The translations under genes were made by a program, and so were the position numbers. Shown here one piece after another: positions 1 through 13,458 of a stretch of DNA of 64,000 nucleotides (position 1 is its first letter; the number at the start of each line of letters is the position of its first letter). The notes under the pieces were generated by a model, which had not been told where the DNA came from, did no database searches, and saw only the letters and a program-made list of their open reading frames with translations. The stretch is from Solidesulfovibrio carbinoliphilus subsp. oakridgensis (lineage in GTDB: Bacteria > Desulfobacterota > Desulfovibrionia > Desulfovibrionales > Desulfovibrionaceae). The DNA lies in assembly GCF_000177215.2 (NCBI RefSeq), contig NZ_CM001368.1, forward strand, positions 1,116,001-1,180,000. The letters run 5' to 3'.

Positions 1-1448
1 TGGATGCCGCCGCTGCGGCGAAGCGCGTCGATGATGACGGACTTTTCCAGGCTTTTGAGCGACGGCGAGCCTTCGCCGCCGTCCCGCCCGGCCTCGAAAC
101 CCTCGTCCCGGGACTGCATGGTCAGGTACGGGCGGATAAGATCCGCGTCGATGCGCTCGTTTTCGGCCAGGATGACCAGCCGTTCGACCAGGTTTTCCAT
201 CTCCCGGACATTGCCCGGCCAGTCGTATTCCTTGAGGATGGCCAGGGCCTCGGTGGAGAAGGTCAACTTTCTGGCGTATTCCTTGGAAACCTTGTTGAGG
301 AAATGGATGAGCAGGCTCTGAATGTCCTCCTTGCGGTCCCGAAGGGGCGGGGCCTGCAAGGGAAAGACGTTCAGGCGGTAGTAGAGGTCGGGCCGAAACG
401 AGCCCTCCTCGGCCAGAGTGGCCAGGTCCTTGTTGGTGGCGGCCAGGATCCGCACATCCACCTGCCGGGTCTTGTTGCTGCCAAGCCGCTCGAATTCCCG
501 GTCCTGGAGCACGCGCAGGAGCTTGGCCTGGAGGCCAAGGGGCAGTTCGCCGATCTCGTCCAGGAAAAGTGTGCCCTTGTGCGCGTCCTCGAACCGGCCG
601 GGCTTGGTCTGGTCGGCCCCGGTGAAGGCCCCCTTCTCGTAGCCGAACAGTTCCGATTCCAGGAGGTTTTCCGGGATCGAGGCGCAGTTGACCTTGATGA
701 AGGGATAGTCCTTGCGCTCGGACAGGTCGTGGATGATGCGGCCGATGAGCGTCTTGCCGGTGCCGGATTCGCCAAGGAGGAGCACGGTGGCCCTGGTCGG
801 GGCGACCTTTTCGATCTGCCGCTGGACCTCCTGCATGGCCAGGCTCTTGCCGACGATGTAAAGTCCGCGCGTTTCCTGGGAAAGCTTGAATTTGAGCGTG
901 ACGTTTTCGCGCTTTAAGTCCTGGACCTTGGCCTCGTACTTCTGGTTCAGGCTCATGAACTGGGCAATGAGCGTGGCCACGACGGTCAAAAAGGCCACGT
1001 CCTCTTCGTAGGACACCTCGTCCCCGAAAAGCCGGTCCACGTTCAGGACGCCGATGGCCTGGCCGTGGAGGATGATGGGCACGCCGACAAAGGAGATGCG
1101 GTCCCGCTCGATCTTGCGCGACCGGGTCTTGTCCAGGAAAAGTGGCTCCTCGCGGATGTCCGGCACCACGTAGGGCGAGGCGGTCTGGAAGATGAGGCCC
1201 GTGACGCCCTCGTCCAGGCCGTAGACGCCCCGGCGCTTCTCCTCGGCTGAAAGGCCCTGGGAGACGCTGATGACGAGCTTGCCCGTGGAGCGGTCGACCA
1301 GGGTGATGGTGGCCCGCTTCATGGAGAGGGTCTCGGCCAAAATACGCAAAATATCCTGCAGCGACTGCTCCAGATCAAGAGCCTTGTCGATGATGCCGCT
1401 TATGGCCTGGAGGCAGGAGAGCTGGAGATTTAGCGTTTTTGAAGCCAT
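1..1448 (-). CDS. Sigma-54-dependent activator with GAF sensor domain (3' end outside window)
   Basis: This encodes a bacterial enhancer-binding protein that would use ATP to open sigma-54 promoters. The 482 residues in the window contain an N-terminal GAF domain (about 20-165), a linker and an AAA+ domain with Walker A GESGTGKT (226-233) and the sigma-54-contacting loop GAFTGA (273-278). The Fis-type DNA-binding end is cut off by the window edge. The architecture is NifA-like, but no ligand can be assigned to the GAF domain. Its ATG lies inside the end of argH: the genes overlap by 19 bases in different frames, which suggests coupling to the arginine genes. A metabolic link to arginine is inference only. 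Confidence 0.9.
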   Translation of the reverse strand, partial: MASKTLNLQLSCLQAISGIIDKALDLEQSLQDILRILAETLSMKRATITLVDRSTGKLVISVSQGLSAEEKRRGVYGLDEGVTGLIFQTASPYVVPDIREEPLFLDKTRSRKIERDRISFVGVPIILHGQAIGVLNVDRLFGDEVSYEEDVAFLTVVATLIAQFMSLNQKYEAKVQDLKRENVTLKFKLSQETRGLYIVGKSLAMQEVQRQIEKVAPTRATVLLLGESGTGKTLIGRIIHDLSERKDYPFIKVNCASIPENLLESELFGYEKGAFTGADQTKPGRFEDAHKGTLFLDEIGELPLGLQAKLLRVLQDREFERLGSNKTRQVDVRILAATNKDLATLAEEGSFRPDLYYRLNVFPLQAPPLRDRKEDIQSLLIHFLNKVSKEYARKLTFSTEALAILKEYDWPGNVREMENLVERLVILAENERIDADLIRPYLTMQSRDEGFEAGRDGGEGSPSLKSLEKSVIIDALRRSGGI

Positions 1449-2812
1449 CGGGAGAGTTCCGCCATCTGGGTGGTCACAGATTCGGGACCCGTGCCGCCGG
1501 GTCCGTTGCGTCGGGCCACGGCTGTTTCATACCGCAGGGCTTCGAAAACGTCGTCGCCCATGGCCGGGGAAAATACAAGCAATTCATCAAGCGTCAATTG
1601 CTCGAGGGCCTTGCCCTGGGACTCGGCATAGGCCACCGCCCGGCCAGTGATGTGGTGGGCCTCCCGGAAGGGCACGCCCTTGGCCGCCAGGTAGTCGGCC
1701 AGTTCCGTGGCGTTCAGAAAGCCCTGGGCAAGGGCTTCGCGCATCCGGTCCGGCCGGAAGGCCAGCTCGCCGAGCATGCCGGCCATGACCCGAAGCGAGG
1801 CCCGGACCGTGTCGTCGGCGTCGAAAAAGGGTTCCTTGTCTTCCTGCAAGTCGCGGTTGTAGGTCAGGGGCAGGCCCTTGACCACGGTCAACATGCCCAT
1901 GAGCGACCCGTAGACCCGGCCGACCCGGCCGCGCATCAGTTCGGCGGCGTCGGGATTTTTCTTCTGGGGCATGATGCTCGATCCGGTGGCGTAGGCGTCG
2001 GGCAGAGCCACGTAGCCGAACCTGGGGTTGGCCCAGAGGATGATCTCCTCGCAGAAGCGGCTGAGGTGGGCCATGACCACCGAGGCGCAAAAAAGCGATT
2101 CCAGCACGAAATCCCGGTCCGAGACCGCGTCCATGCTGTTGGCAAAGGCGTGGGAAAAGCCGACCGCCCGGGCCACCATGGCCGGGTCCAGCGGATAGGT
2201 GGTGCCGGCCAGGGCCGCGGCCCCCAAGGGCGAAATTCTGACGCGCCGCAACGCATCCTCGACCCGCTCGCAGTCGCGCTTGAGCATCCAGGCGTAGGCG
2301 AGCAGATGGTGGGCCAGGCTCACCGGCTGGGCCGGCTGGAGATGGGTGCAGCCGGGCAGCAGCGTATCCTGGTGCTCGCCGGCCCGGGCCACGAAGACCG
2401 TGATCAACTCGCGCAGCAACCGTCCCCAGACATCCAGGCTCTCGGCCACGTAGAGCCGAAAATCGAGGGCCACCTGGTCGTTGCGGCTGCGGCCGGTGTG
2501 GAGCTTGCCGCCAAGGGGGCCGATCAGTTCCGTCAGGCGCTGCTCCACGTTCATGTGCACGTCCTCGAATTCGACGCGCCACGGGAACACGCCGACCTCG
2601 ATTTCGTCCAGCACCTGGTCAAGGCCGGCCACGATCCGTTCGGCCTCCTCGTTCGTCAGGATGCCGCGCCTGGCCAGCATCCTGGCGTGGGCCTTGCTGC
2701 CGGCCACGTCCTGGCGGCACATCCGCTTGTCGTAGGAAACGGACTCGCTGTAGGCCTCCATCAAGGCCCCGGTGCCCTCGCCAAACCGCCCGCCCCACAT
2801 TTTCGTGGACAT
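1430..2812 (-). CDS. argH: Argininosuccinate lyase
   Basis: This enzyme cleaves argininosuccinate to arginine and fumarate, the last step of arginine synthesis, in the cytoplasm. The 460-residue product starts [10 protein letters not shown] and carries the superfamily signature [13 protein letters not shown] much longer in-frame opening exists, but the ATG at 2812 has a GGGAG ribosome site, matches the family start and gives the usual length; the longer version would translate the upstream palindrome. It follows argG after about 215 bases that hold a structured repeat, and its 3' end overlaps the downstream activator gene. Confidence 0.97.
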   Translation of the reverse strand: MSTKMWGGRFGEGTGALMEAYSESVSYDKRMCRQDVAGSKAHARMLARRGILTNEEAERIVAGLDQVLDEIEVGVFPWRVEFEDVHMNVEQRLTELIGPLGGKLHTGRSRNDQVALDFRLYVAESLDVWGRLLRELITVFVARAGEHQDTLLPGCTHLQPAQPVSLAHHLLAYAWMLKRDCERVEDALRRVRISPLGAAALAGTTYPLDPAMVARAVGFSHAFANSMDAVSDRDFVLESLFCASVVMAHLSRFCEEIILWANPRFGYVALPDAYATGSSIMPQKKNPDAAELMRGRVGRVYGSLMGMLTVVKGLPLTYNRDLQEDKEPFFDADDTVRASLRVMAGMLGELAFRPDRMREALAQGFLNATELADYLAAKGVPFREAHHITGRAVAYAESQGKALEQLTLDELLVFSPAMGDDVFEALRYETAVARRNGPGGTGPESVTTQMAELSRWLQKR

Positions 2813-2835
2813 GGTGCTGTCTCCCTTGGGAAGCG

Positions 2836-3020
2836 GAGGAGGAACCGGGGGAGGGAACCCCTTTTTGCAAAAAGGGGTTCCCTCCCCCGGACCCCCACCC
2901 TCCCCAAAAACTCTTAATGGGCTTCGCGTCGTGTGCGGCAAATCGAAAATTGTCTCTCCGGGAAGGCCTCCCGTCGAGGGGGTCCGGGGGGATCATCCCC
3001 CCCGGCCGCCGGAGGCATTC
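2836..3020. repeat. Composite intergenic repeat with 46-bp perfect palindrome (copy R1)
   Basis: Most of the argG-argH spacer is structured. Positions 2845-2890 form a perfect palindrome with two 22-base arms; the inner arms are T5/A5, so it could act as a terminator in either direction. A module ending GGCTTCGCGTCG follows (to about 2929), then a GGATCATCC-centred palindrome near 2980-3003 and the edge GCCGCCGGAGGC. Copy R2 at 39378-39612 has the same order of parts, and half-copies lie at 16231-16316 and 24275-24345. It sits inside the arg gene cluster and may lower argH expression (inference). Confidence 0.8.
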
Positions 3021-3026
3021 TTCCTG

Positions 3027-4223
<1,197 letters not shown>

Positions 4224-4249
4224 GGCGTTTTTCCTTATCGAAACGGCGC

Positions 4250-5155
4250 TTAGGCCTTGGTGAAAATCCATTCGAGAATGGCTTTCTGGACGTGCAGGCG
4301 ATTTTCGGCCTCGTCCCAGACAATGGAGGCCGGGCCTTCCATGACCGCGTCCGTGATCTCCTCGCCCCGGTGGGCCGGCAGGCAGTGGAGCACCTTGGCC
4401 CCGGGCGCGGCCAGGGCCAGGAGAGCGTCGTTGATCTGGAAACCGGCAAAGGCCTTGGCCCGCTTGGCCTGCTCGGCCTCCTGGCCCATGGAGGCCCAGA
4501 CGTCGGTATACAGGTAGTGGGCGCCCCTGGCCGCTTCGGCCGGGTCGTTGACCACGGCCACGTCCGCGCCGAGGCTGCGGGCTTTTTCCACCACCGCCGG
4601 GTCGGGCTCGTAGCCTTTGGGCGCGGCCACCACGACCTTTATAGGATAACGGGCGGCGGCGTTAATGAGCGAGTGGGCGATATTGTTGCCGTCCCCGACA
4701 AAGGCCACGGTAAGTCCGTCCAGGCGGCCGGAGTGCTCGCGCATGGTGAGCAGGTCAGCCATGATCTGGCAGGGATGGTATTCGTCGGACAGGGCGTTGA
4801 CCACCGGAATCGAACCGCTCTCCGCCAGCTCTTGGAGCTTGTGGTGGCCGAAGGTGCGCACGATCAGGCAGTCCGCGTAGCGGGACAAGACCCGGGCGGT
4901 ATCCCGGATGGGCTCGTCGCGGCCGAGCTGGGAATCGTTTTGGGTCATGAAGATCGGCCAGCCGCCGAGGTGGCGCACCGCGACCTCGAAGGAGACGCGG
5001 GTCCGGGTGGAGGCCTTCTCGAAGACCAGGATGCAGGTCTTGCCGTGAAGCAGATCGCTCCTGTGGTTGGCGGCCTTCATGGCGGCGGCGCGGTCGAGCA
5101 GGCGGACGGCCTCTTCGGGGGTGAAGTCCAGAATGGTCAGGAAATGTTGGGGCAT
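4250..5155 (-). CDS. argF: Ornithine carbamoyltransferase
   Basis: This enzyme transfers the carbamoyl group of carbamoyl phosphate to ornithine, giving citrulline. The 301-residue product has the carbamoyl-phosphate motif STRTR, the ornithine-side motif HPCQ and the C-terminal HCLPAHRG. The ATG at 5155 has an AAGGA site at good spacing; a start at 5176 is less likely. It is the promoter-proximal gene of argF-argG-argH-activator, with a sigma-70-type promoter about 50 bases upstream. Confidence 0.97.
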   Translation of the reverse strand: MPQHFLTILDFTPEEAVRLLDRAAAMKAANHRSDLLHGKTCILVFEKASTRTRVSFEVAVRHLGGWPIFMTQNDSQLGRDEPIRDTARVLSRYADCLIVRTFGHHKLQELAESGSIPVVNALSDEYHPCQIMADLLTMREHSGRLDGLTVAFVGDGNNIAHSLINAAARYPIKVVVAAPKGYEPDPAVVEKARSLGADVAVVNDPAEAARGAHYLYTDVWASMGQEAEQAKRAKAFAGFQINDALLALAAPGAKVLHCLPAHRGEEITDAVMEGPASIVWDEAENRLHVQKAILEWIFTKA

Positions 5156-5202
5156 GACGGTATCCTTGCGGCGCAACTTCCCGGGAATTGATAAAAAGGA
5201 AG

Positions 5203-5232
5203 TTTATAGTCCCTTTGCCCTGGGATTGTAAA
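5203..5232 (-). promoter_or_regulatory. Putative sigma-70 promoter of the arg cluster
   Basis: Read on the minus strand, TTTACA (5232-5227) is followed after 18 bases by TATAAA (5208-5203), leaving a short leader before argF. No convincing ArgR operator was recognised. Confidence 0.55.
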
Positions 5233-5406
5233 GGGATGGACCGGGCATTTTTATGCCGCCCCGCGTTGACCGGGCCATCCCCGCAATGCTACGGATGGCA
5301 AGGATGGAAAAATCCGATCTGTGTTCCCGGGGCGGGCCCGTCCCCCCGCCCCGGGACGCGGGACGGGCCAACGGGCGAAACGGCCCACAAGGCGGGAGGT
5401 AGACCC

Positions 5407-5784
5407 ATGAAGGCAGTACGCGGTTCGTGGCTTTGGCTCGGTTTGGCAACCCTTCTGGCCGTTTCGGGCTGCACGATCGCGGCCGGGCCGGCCTATTATC
5501 CGCCGGCGGGCCCGCCGCCGTGCCCGGCCGGGTATTACTGGTCGCCCGGCTACGGCTGCATGCCGCTGCCCGTGGGCGTGGTCGTGCCTCCGGACGCGGT
5601 CTATGCCGTGGTCAGTACCAACGGCCTGAGCCTGCGTTCCTGCCCCGGGACCAAGTGCGGCATCATCAATTCCCTGAACGCCGGGGAACAGGTCCAGGTC
5701 CTTGGCCACGAAGGCGGCTGGACCCATGTCTGGGCCTTCACCCGGGGCCAGGAAGGCTGGGTGGGCTCCAAGCACCTGGATTAG
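5407..5784 (+). CDS. SH3b-like domain lipoprotein
   Basis: The 125-residue product begins with a lipoprotein signal peptide ending VSGC, so it should be lipid-anchored in the periplasm or outer membrane. A Pro/Gly/Tyr-rich segment with several Cys (about 25-60) follows. The last 60 residues resemble a bacterial SH3 domain (SLRSCPGTKCGIINSLNAG, then GWTHVWAF and GWVGSKHL). Such domains usually bind peptidoglycan or other cell-wall ligands. The ATG at 5407 has a GGGAGGT site. It precedes three SGNH hydrolase genes, which suggests a common envelope role. The ligand is unknown. Confidence 0.85.
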   Translation: MKAVRGSWLWLGLATLLAVSGCTIAAGPAYYPPAGPPPCPAGYYWSPGYGCMPLPVGVVVPPDAVYAVVSTNGLSLRSCPGTKCGIINSLNAGEQVQVLGHEGGWTHVWAFTRGQEGWVGSKHLD

Positions 5785-5873
5785 CCGGCATTCGATCCCT
5801 CTCCCGGGCGGCCCGCCCCAGGCCGCCCGGGAGCCGTAGCCGCCGCGTCTGGACAAAGCCCCAGGCCGGGTTT

Positions 5874-6695
5874 ATGGTTGCCTCGATGCGACAGTTCCCT
5901 CCGTTTCTTTGGCACAGGCACACCCCCCGGACACTGCAGCGCCTCTCCATCGCCCTGACGGCCGGGCTGATCCTTGCCCTCGCCCCCGGCGCCTGGGCCG
6001 GGAAAAAGGGGGCGGCCAGACAGCCGGAACCGGCCAGACAGGTCGCCGCGCCGTCTCCGCAGGCCTGCCCTCCGGCCGGGACGTCGGGCGCCTCCGGCCA
6101 GCCCCCGCAGAAAGTCCTCATCGTCGGCGATTCCTTTGCCGTGGGCCTTGGCCTGACCATGGAACAGTCGCTGAGGACCGCCGGACCGGTGGTCCTGGCC
6201 AGCCGGGGAAAGACCTCCACCGGACTGGAATCCCCCCACTTTTACGACTGGGAAAAGGCCTTGGCCGATTTTTTAATCGCCGAGAAGCCCGATATCCTGC
6301 TGGTGATGCTTGGCGGCAATGACGCCAAAAACGGCCGGGGCACCCCCCAATGGTCCCATGACTTCGAAGCCAAGGCCCATCGCTTCCTGGAAATCGCCGG
6401 GCGGCACAAGGTCAGGGTCTACTGGGTGGGCCTGCCGCCCATGCGGGAGAAGTCGTTCAGCCAACGGGCCTGGACCGCCAACGAGGCCATGCGGGCGGCC
6501 TGCGCCACAGCCACCTCGTGCCGCTTCATCGACTCCTGGGACCTTTTCGCGGACAAATCCGGGAACTTCTGCGCCAAAAAGACGGTGGCCGGCAAGGCCG
6601 TGGCCCTGCGCGGCAAGGACGGCGTCCATTTCACAGCGGCCGGCTGCAAGCTTCTGACCGACCATATCGCCACGGGCATGACGACCGCACGCTAG
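5874..6695 (+). CDS. Periplasmic SGNH/GDSL hydrolase (DUF459-like), first of three
   Basis: The 273-residue protein has an N-terminal signal sequence ending near GAWA, then an SGNH hydrolase domain. Visible catalytic blocks are VGDSFAVGLG (nucleophile Ser), GGNDAK (oxyanion-hole Asn) and DGVHFT (Asp and His). The domain resembles DUF459 proteins, which are probable esterases acting on acylated envelope polymers; the true substrate is unknown. The start is uncertain: ATG at 5874 or 5886, neither with a strong ribosome site. Two more paralogues follow on the same strand with short spacing or overlap. Confidence 0.85.
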   Translation: MVASMRQFPPFLWHRHTPRTLQRLSIALTAGLILALAPGAWAGKKGAARQPEPARQVAAPSPQACPPAGTSGASGQPPQKVLIVGDSFAVGLGLTMEQSLRTAGPVVLASRGKTSTGLESPHFYDWEKALADFLIAEKPDILLVMLGGNDAKNGRGTPQWSHDFEAKAHRFLEIAGRHKVRVYWVGLPPMREKSFSQRAWTANEAMRAACATATSCRFIDSWDLFADKSGNFCAKKTVAGKAVALRGKDGVHFTAAGCKLLTDHIATGMTTAR

Positions 6696-6748
6696 TCCCG
6701 CCCGGTCGCGAGAGCTCCATCCCTCAACCGCCGAGAAGACCGAACCCC

Positions 6749-7924
6749 ATGAGTTGGAAAAAAGCCTGCTGCATCTATTGCATCGCCCTGGCCGTGACGG
6801 TGCTTGCCAATATCGAAAAGGTCTCGGTCTGGGTCGACGATCGCCTGGCCGACGGTCCGGCCCCGGAGCTGGCCCGGCAGGTGCGGCGCGTGCGCAACGT
6901 CTGGCGCGAGCTGGGCCTGGCCGCCTCCTCCCGCCGCATCGACTGCGCCCTGGCGCCCTTTTTCGACGAGACCTACAAAAACACCCTGGCCTGCCGCGAC
7001 GACCCGACCACGGGCAAGGCCGAGGAGGCCCTGCGCGAACGCCTGGATCCCAACCAGCCTGTTCTCAAGCCCGACCAGCCCGTGGATGCCGAGGGCCTGC
7101 TCGCCGTCCTGTCCCCGCCCCTCTCCCCCCTGTCGCCCGAGGGCGAGGAGGGCGCGCCTCCCGTCGCCGCGCCGGCCGCGCCAAGGCCCGCGCCTTCGGC
7201 AGCCCCGGCGGACGGCCCCTCCCTGTCCGCCGGCAAGCAGGAGGCCCCCCGCAAGGTGCTGGTGGTCGGCGACTCGCTGGCCATCGGCCTCTCCCTGTCC
7301 CTTCGCCGCTCCCTGGCGGAGTTTGAGAGCATGGAACTGATCGAGGAGGGCAAGGTCTCAAGCGGCCTAGCCAATCCCAAATACTACGACTGGGGCAAGG
7401 CCCTGCGGGTCTTTCTCGACAAGTACAAGCCCGACATCGTGGTCATCATGATGGGGGCCAACGACGCCAAGTACATCAACGTCAACGAGAAGCCCCGGCC
7501 GGCCGGCAGCCCCAACAAGACCTGGCCCGAGGTCTTCGCCATGCGGGTGGAGAACTTCCTTGCCGCCCTGCAGGAGAAAAACATCCGCAACTATTGGATC
7601 GGCCTGCCCATCATGGGGGATGCGCCCTATGCCCGGCAGGCCGAGATCATGAACGACATCGTCAAGGCCGAATGCGACAAGTTCGGCTCCAGCCGGTTCC
7701 TGGAAACCTGGAACCTCCTGGCCGACGCCCAGGGCGGCTATTCCACGTTTCTGCCCAATGAAAAAGGCGTGAAAATCAAGGTGCGGGCCAACGACAAGGT
7801 CCACTTCACCGTGGCCGGCGGCGACATCCTGGCCCAATCCTTTCTGGCGGCCATGGCCAAGGATGTGGAGCTTCGGCCCAAAACCCCGGACGCGGCCCAT
7901 GCCCCAGTTCCCGCCGCTCCGTAG
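6749..7924 (+). CDS. Membrane-anchored SGNH/GDSL hydrolase (DUF459-like), second of three
   Basis: The 391-residue product has a single hydrophobic N-terminal anchor (about 5-22), a linker rich in Pro, Ala and Glu that ends near residue 165, and a C-terminal SGNH domain. Catalytic blocks are VGDSLAIGLS, MMGANDAK and DKVHFTVAGG. It is longer than its upstream paralogue because of the extra linker, and probably sits on the periplasmic face of the inner membrane. The next gene starts inside its 3' end (26-base overlap), supporting cotranscription. Substrate unknown. Confidence 0.85.
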   Translation: MSWKKACCIYCIALAVTVLANIEKVSVWVDDRLADGPAPELARQVRRVRNVWRELGLAASSRRIDCALAPFFDETYKNTLACRDDPTTGKAEEALRERLDPNQPVLKPDQPVDAEGLLAVLSPPLSPLSPEGEEGAPPVAAPAAPRPAPSAAPADGPSLSAGKQEAPRKVLVVGDSLAIGLSLSLRRSLAEFESMELIEEGKVSSGLANPKYYDWGKALRVFLDKYKPDIVVIMMGANDAKYINVNEKPRPAGSPNKTWPEVFAMRVENFLAALQEKNIRNYWIGLPIMGDAPYARQAEIMNDIVKAECDKFGSSRFLETWNLLADAQGGYSTFLPNEKGVKIKVRANDKVHFTVAGGDILAQSFLAAMAKDVELRPKTPDAAHAPVPAAP

Positions 7925-9056
7925 CGGCCGCGCCCGGCGACCGGGCCTTGGCGGAAGACCGGGATTCCGTCCCGGGCGGGGCGGCCTGGCGGCCCTGCTC
8001 CTGTGCCTGGCCTGCCTGGCCGGAGCGGCCTGCGACCGCAACGCTCCGGACGCGCCGGGAGAGGCCGTCGACATCGCCCCCTCCACCGTTTTTTCGCAAC
8101 GCGCCCCGACTCTGCCCACCGGGACGGCTCCCGCGCCCAAAGCCCTCAAACTGCTCGAAGTCGGCGACTCCCTGTCCATAAGCCTCGGGGAGCAGATGGA
8201 GCGGGCCCTGGCCGGCGCGCCCGGCATCGATTTCGTGCGGGACGGCATGCGCTCCACGGGCCTGACGCGGCCCGAACTTCTCGACTGGCCGGCCCGTCTG
8301 CGCGAACTGGTGGGGAGAACCGCGCCGGACGTGGTCGTGGTCATGATCGGCGCCAACGACGTCATGCCCGTGGACGGCCCGGAGGGCGGACGCATCTATT
8401 TCGACAATCCCGCCTGGGCCGGGGCCTACGCGGCCAAGGCCGGAGAGCTGGTGGCCATCTGCCGCCAGGCCAATCCCGGGGTCGTGGTCTACTGGGTGGG
8501 CGTCCCGGCCATGGGCGACCCGGGCCTGGCCTCGGGCGTCAAGCAGGTCAACGCCGCGTTGGCCGCCATGTGCGGCAAGACGCCCGGCTGCCGCTTCATC
8601 GACACCGAAGCCGCCTTTTCCGATCCGGACGGTCGTTTCAGCCGGCATGGCCGGGACGGGGCCACCGGCGACACGCTCGTCCTGCGCACGGCCGACGGGG
8701 TGCATCTGACCGACGGCGGGGCCCGGCTCCTGGCCGGTGTGGTCCTGGCCGCCGTGGCGGACCGGGAAACGTTTCCCCCCCTGGCCAGCGTGGACGAACT
8801 GCGCCTCTACGCCAGGGACGTGCGCCCGGTGGCGGACGAGGCCCCCTCCCCGGCCCAGGCCCCCTTGGCCCCCCCGGTCAAGGCCGCGCCGGCCAAGGCC
8901 GGCGGTTCGGTCTATTCCGTCCGAAAAGGCGACACCATCGCAATTATCGCCAAACGCCTGGGCATACCGGCGGACGATCTCCTGGCCGTCAATCCGGGCG
9001 TGGATTCGCGCCGCCTCTCCCTGGGCCAGCCCCTGCGCGTCCCGGCCAAACGCTGA
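7899..9056 (+). CDS. Exported SGNH/GDSL hydrolase with C-terminal LysM domain, third of three
   Basis: The 385-residue protein has an N-terminal hydrophobic export signal (LAALLLCLACLAG), an SGNH domain with EVGDSLSISLG, GANDVM and DGVHLT, a Pro/Ala-rich linker, and a C-terminal LysM repeat (about 338-383, SVYSVRKGDTIAIIAKRLG). LysM binds N-acetylglucosamine-containing glycans such as peptidoglycan, so this member is probably targeted to the cell wall. The Cys after the signal does not make a standard lipobox. The alternative start at 7863 adds 12 residues; both overlap the preceding gene. Confidence 0.87.
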   Translation: MPQFPPLRSGRARRPGLGGRPGFRPGRGGLAALLLCLACLAGAACDRNAPDAPGEAVDIAPSTVFSQRAPTLPTGTAPAPKALKLLEVGDSLSISLGEQMERALAGAPGIDFVRDGMRSTGLTRPELLDWPARLRELVGRTAPDVVVVMIGANDVMPVDGPEGGRIYFDNPAWAGAYAAKAGELVAICRQANPGVVVYWVGVPAMGDPGLASGVKQVNAALAAMCGKTPGCRFIDTEAAFSDPDGRFSRHGRDGATGDTLVLRTADGVHLTDGGARLLAGVVLAAVADRETFPPLASVDELRLYARDVRPVADEAPSPAQAPLAPPVKAAPAKAGGSVYSVRKGDTIAIIAKRLGIPADDLLAVNPGVDSRRLSLGQPLRVPAKR

Positions 9057-9068
9057 CGTCCGGGCACG

Positions 9069-11729
<2,661 letters not shown>

Positions 11730-12093
11730 GGAACGGGCTTCCGTGCTGTTGGCCGCCGTCGCGAGCCCCAGGGTCCGGGCAGCAGGACCATGGGCTATTC
11801 CACCGCACATGCGGCACGCCACACCGGAACGGATGGGAAGCATCTTGCGGGCGGGGCCGCAGGCTTCGGGTTCGCCAGATAGGAAATCCTAGCATCATTC
11901 CGGGGAAAATGAAACGCGAATACGCCCCCGCCGCTTGGTCGGCCAAGCGGCCTTACGGCCCAGGGACGGTGCCCGTAGGCCCAGGCGTTTCTTGTCGCGG
12001 GCGATTCGCGCCGGACGTCCGGCTCCCGGCATCCGGCCGGCGCGGCTTCAGCCACGGGGGGATGGCAGGCGCAAGGCCGGTTGCGACCCGATG
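11730..12093. other. Intergenic stretch without a recognisable gene
   Basis: This 364-base gap separates the response regulator stop from the hybrid kinase start. It contains a GC-rich hairpin at about 11931-11950 (CCGCTTGG/CCAAGCGG) without a T-run, possibly a weak end for the regulator transcript. No convincing promoter or small gene was seen. Confidence 0.4.
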
Positions 12094-13458
12094 CTACGCT
12101 TCGTCGTATTTCTTGAGCTTCTTGTGGAGGGTGGCCCGGGTGATGCCAAGGACCCTGGCCGCCTCGCTCTTGTTGCCCCCGCATTCGTCGAGGGTGGCCA
12201 GGATGACTTCCCGTTCCACATCGTCGAGGGCCCGGCCGGCCAGGGCGGCCGGGGCCGCAAAGCCCCCCACGGCCGGCACGTCCGAGACGCCGGCCTCGCA
12301 GGCCGGCAGCTCGCGTTCGCTGACGTACTCGCCGACGGACAGGATGACGGCCCGCTCCACCGCGTTCTCGAGCTCGCGCACGTTGCCGGGCCAGGGGCAA
12401 CGGACCAGGTGGTCCATGGCAGCGGGCGTAAACCCCTTCATGCGCTTGCGGTTTTTCTCGGCGAACCGGCCGAGGAAAAACTGGGCCAAAAGCGGGATGT
12501 CGTCCGGCCGGTCGCGAAGCGGCGGCACGAGGACCGAAACCACGTTCAGGCGGTAGTAGAGGTCCTCGCGGAACCGGCCGGCCTCTACCTCTTTTTTGAG
12601 ATCCCGATTGGTGGCGGCCAGGATGCGCACGTCGACGCCGACGGGCCTGTCCCCGCCGACGCGCTGGATCTCGCGCTCCTGGATGACGCGCAGGAGCTTG
12701 GCCTGGATGGGCTGGGCGATCTCGCCGATCTCGTCGAGGAAGATGGAACCCTTGTTGGCGGCCATGAACCGCCCTTCCCGGCGGCGCTCGGCCCCGGTGA
12801 AGGCCCCCTTCTCGTGGCCGAAGAGTTCGGATTCAAGGAGCGTTTCGCTCAAGGCCGCGCAGTTGACGGCCACCAGCGGACCGCTCGCCCGGGCGCTCCG
12901 GGCGTGGATGGCCTTGGCCACCAGTTCCTTGCCCGTGCCCGATTCGCCGGTGATGAGCACCGTGGCCTCGGTCGGGGCCACCATGCCGATCATGGTGAAA
13001 AGCTCGCGCATGGGCCGGCTCTTGCCGATGATCTCCGGGCCGGCGGTCTCCTGGCCGAGCTTCTGGCGCAGGCTTTCGTTTTCCACGGCCAGGCGCATGT
13101 GGTCCAGGGCCCGCTCCAGAGTCAGGCGCAGGACGTCCAGGTCGAGGGGCTTGGTCAGGTAGTCGTAGGCCCCGGTCTTGAGCGCCGAAACGGCCGTCTC
13201 GACGGACGAATAGGCGGTCATGATCAAAACCGGCACGGCCGGATTGAACTCCCTTATGCGCGAGAGAGCCTCCATGCCGCCCATGCCGGCCATGCGCACG
13301 TCGAGGAGCACCGCGTCGTAGGCCTTCCGGTGCACCAGCTCCACGGCTTGCGCCCCGTCGGTCGCGCCCTCCGGGGCATAGCCCCAGCCCGAAAGCACGG
13401 TGCGCAACATGGACAGGTGTCCGGCGTCGTCGTCAACCACGAGTATCTTGGCCCGCAT
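12094..13458 (-). CDS. NtrC-family sigma-54 response regulator (ZraR/HydG-like)
   Basis: This 454-residue activator has a receiver domain with the phospho-acceptor Asp53 (VLLDVRM), an AAA+ sigma-54 domain with GESGTGKE and GAFTGA, and a Fis-type helix-turn-helix at the C terminus (SEAARVLGITRATLHKKL). It should be phosphorylated by the kinase encoded immediately upstream; the two genes overlap by 26 bases. A near-consensus sigma-54 promoter lies in the divergent intergenic region and points to the DUF2318-ABC operon, its likely target. Confidence 0.95.
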   Translation of the reverse strand: MRAKILVVDDDAGHLSMLRTVLSGWGYAPEGATDGAQAVELVHRKAYDAVLLDVRMAGMGGMEALSRIREFNPAVPVLIMTAYSSVETAVSALKTGAYDYLTKPLDLDVLRLTLERALDHMRLAVENESLRQKLGQETAGPEIIGKSRPMRELFTMIGMVAPTEATVLITGESGTGKELVAKAIHARSARASGPLVAVNCAALSETLLESELFGHEKGAFTGAERRREGRFMAANKGSIFLDEIGEIAQPIQAKLLRVIQEREIQRVGGDRPVGVDVRILAATNRDLKKEVEAGRFREDLYYRLNVVSVLVPPLRDRPDDIPLLAQFFLGRFAEKNRKRMKGFTPAAMDHLVRCPWPGNVRELENAVERAVILSVGEYVSERELPACEAGVSDVPAVGGFAAPAALAGRALDDVEREVILATLDECGGNKSEAARVLGITRATLHKKLKKYDEA

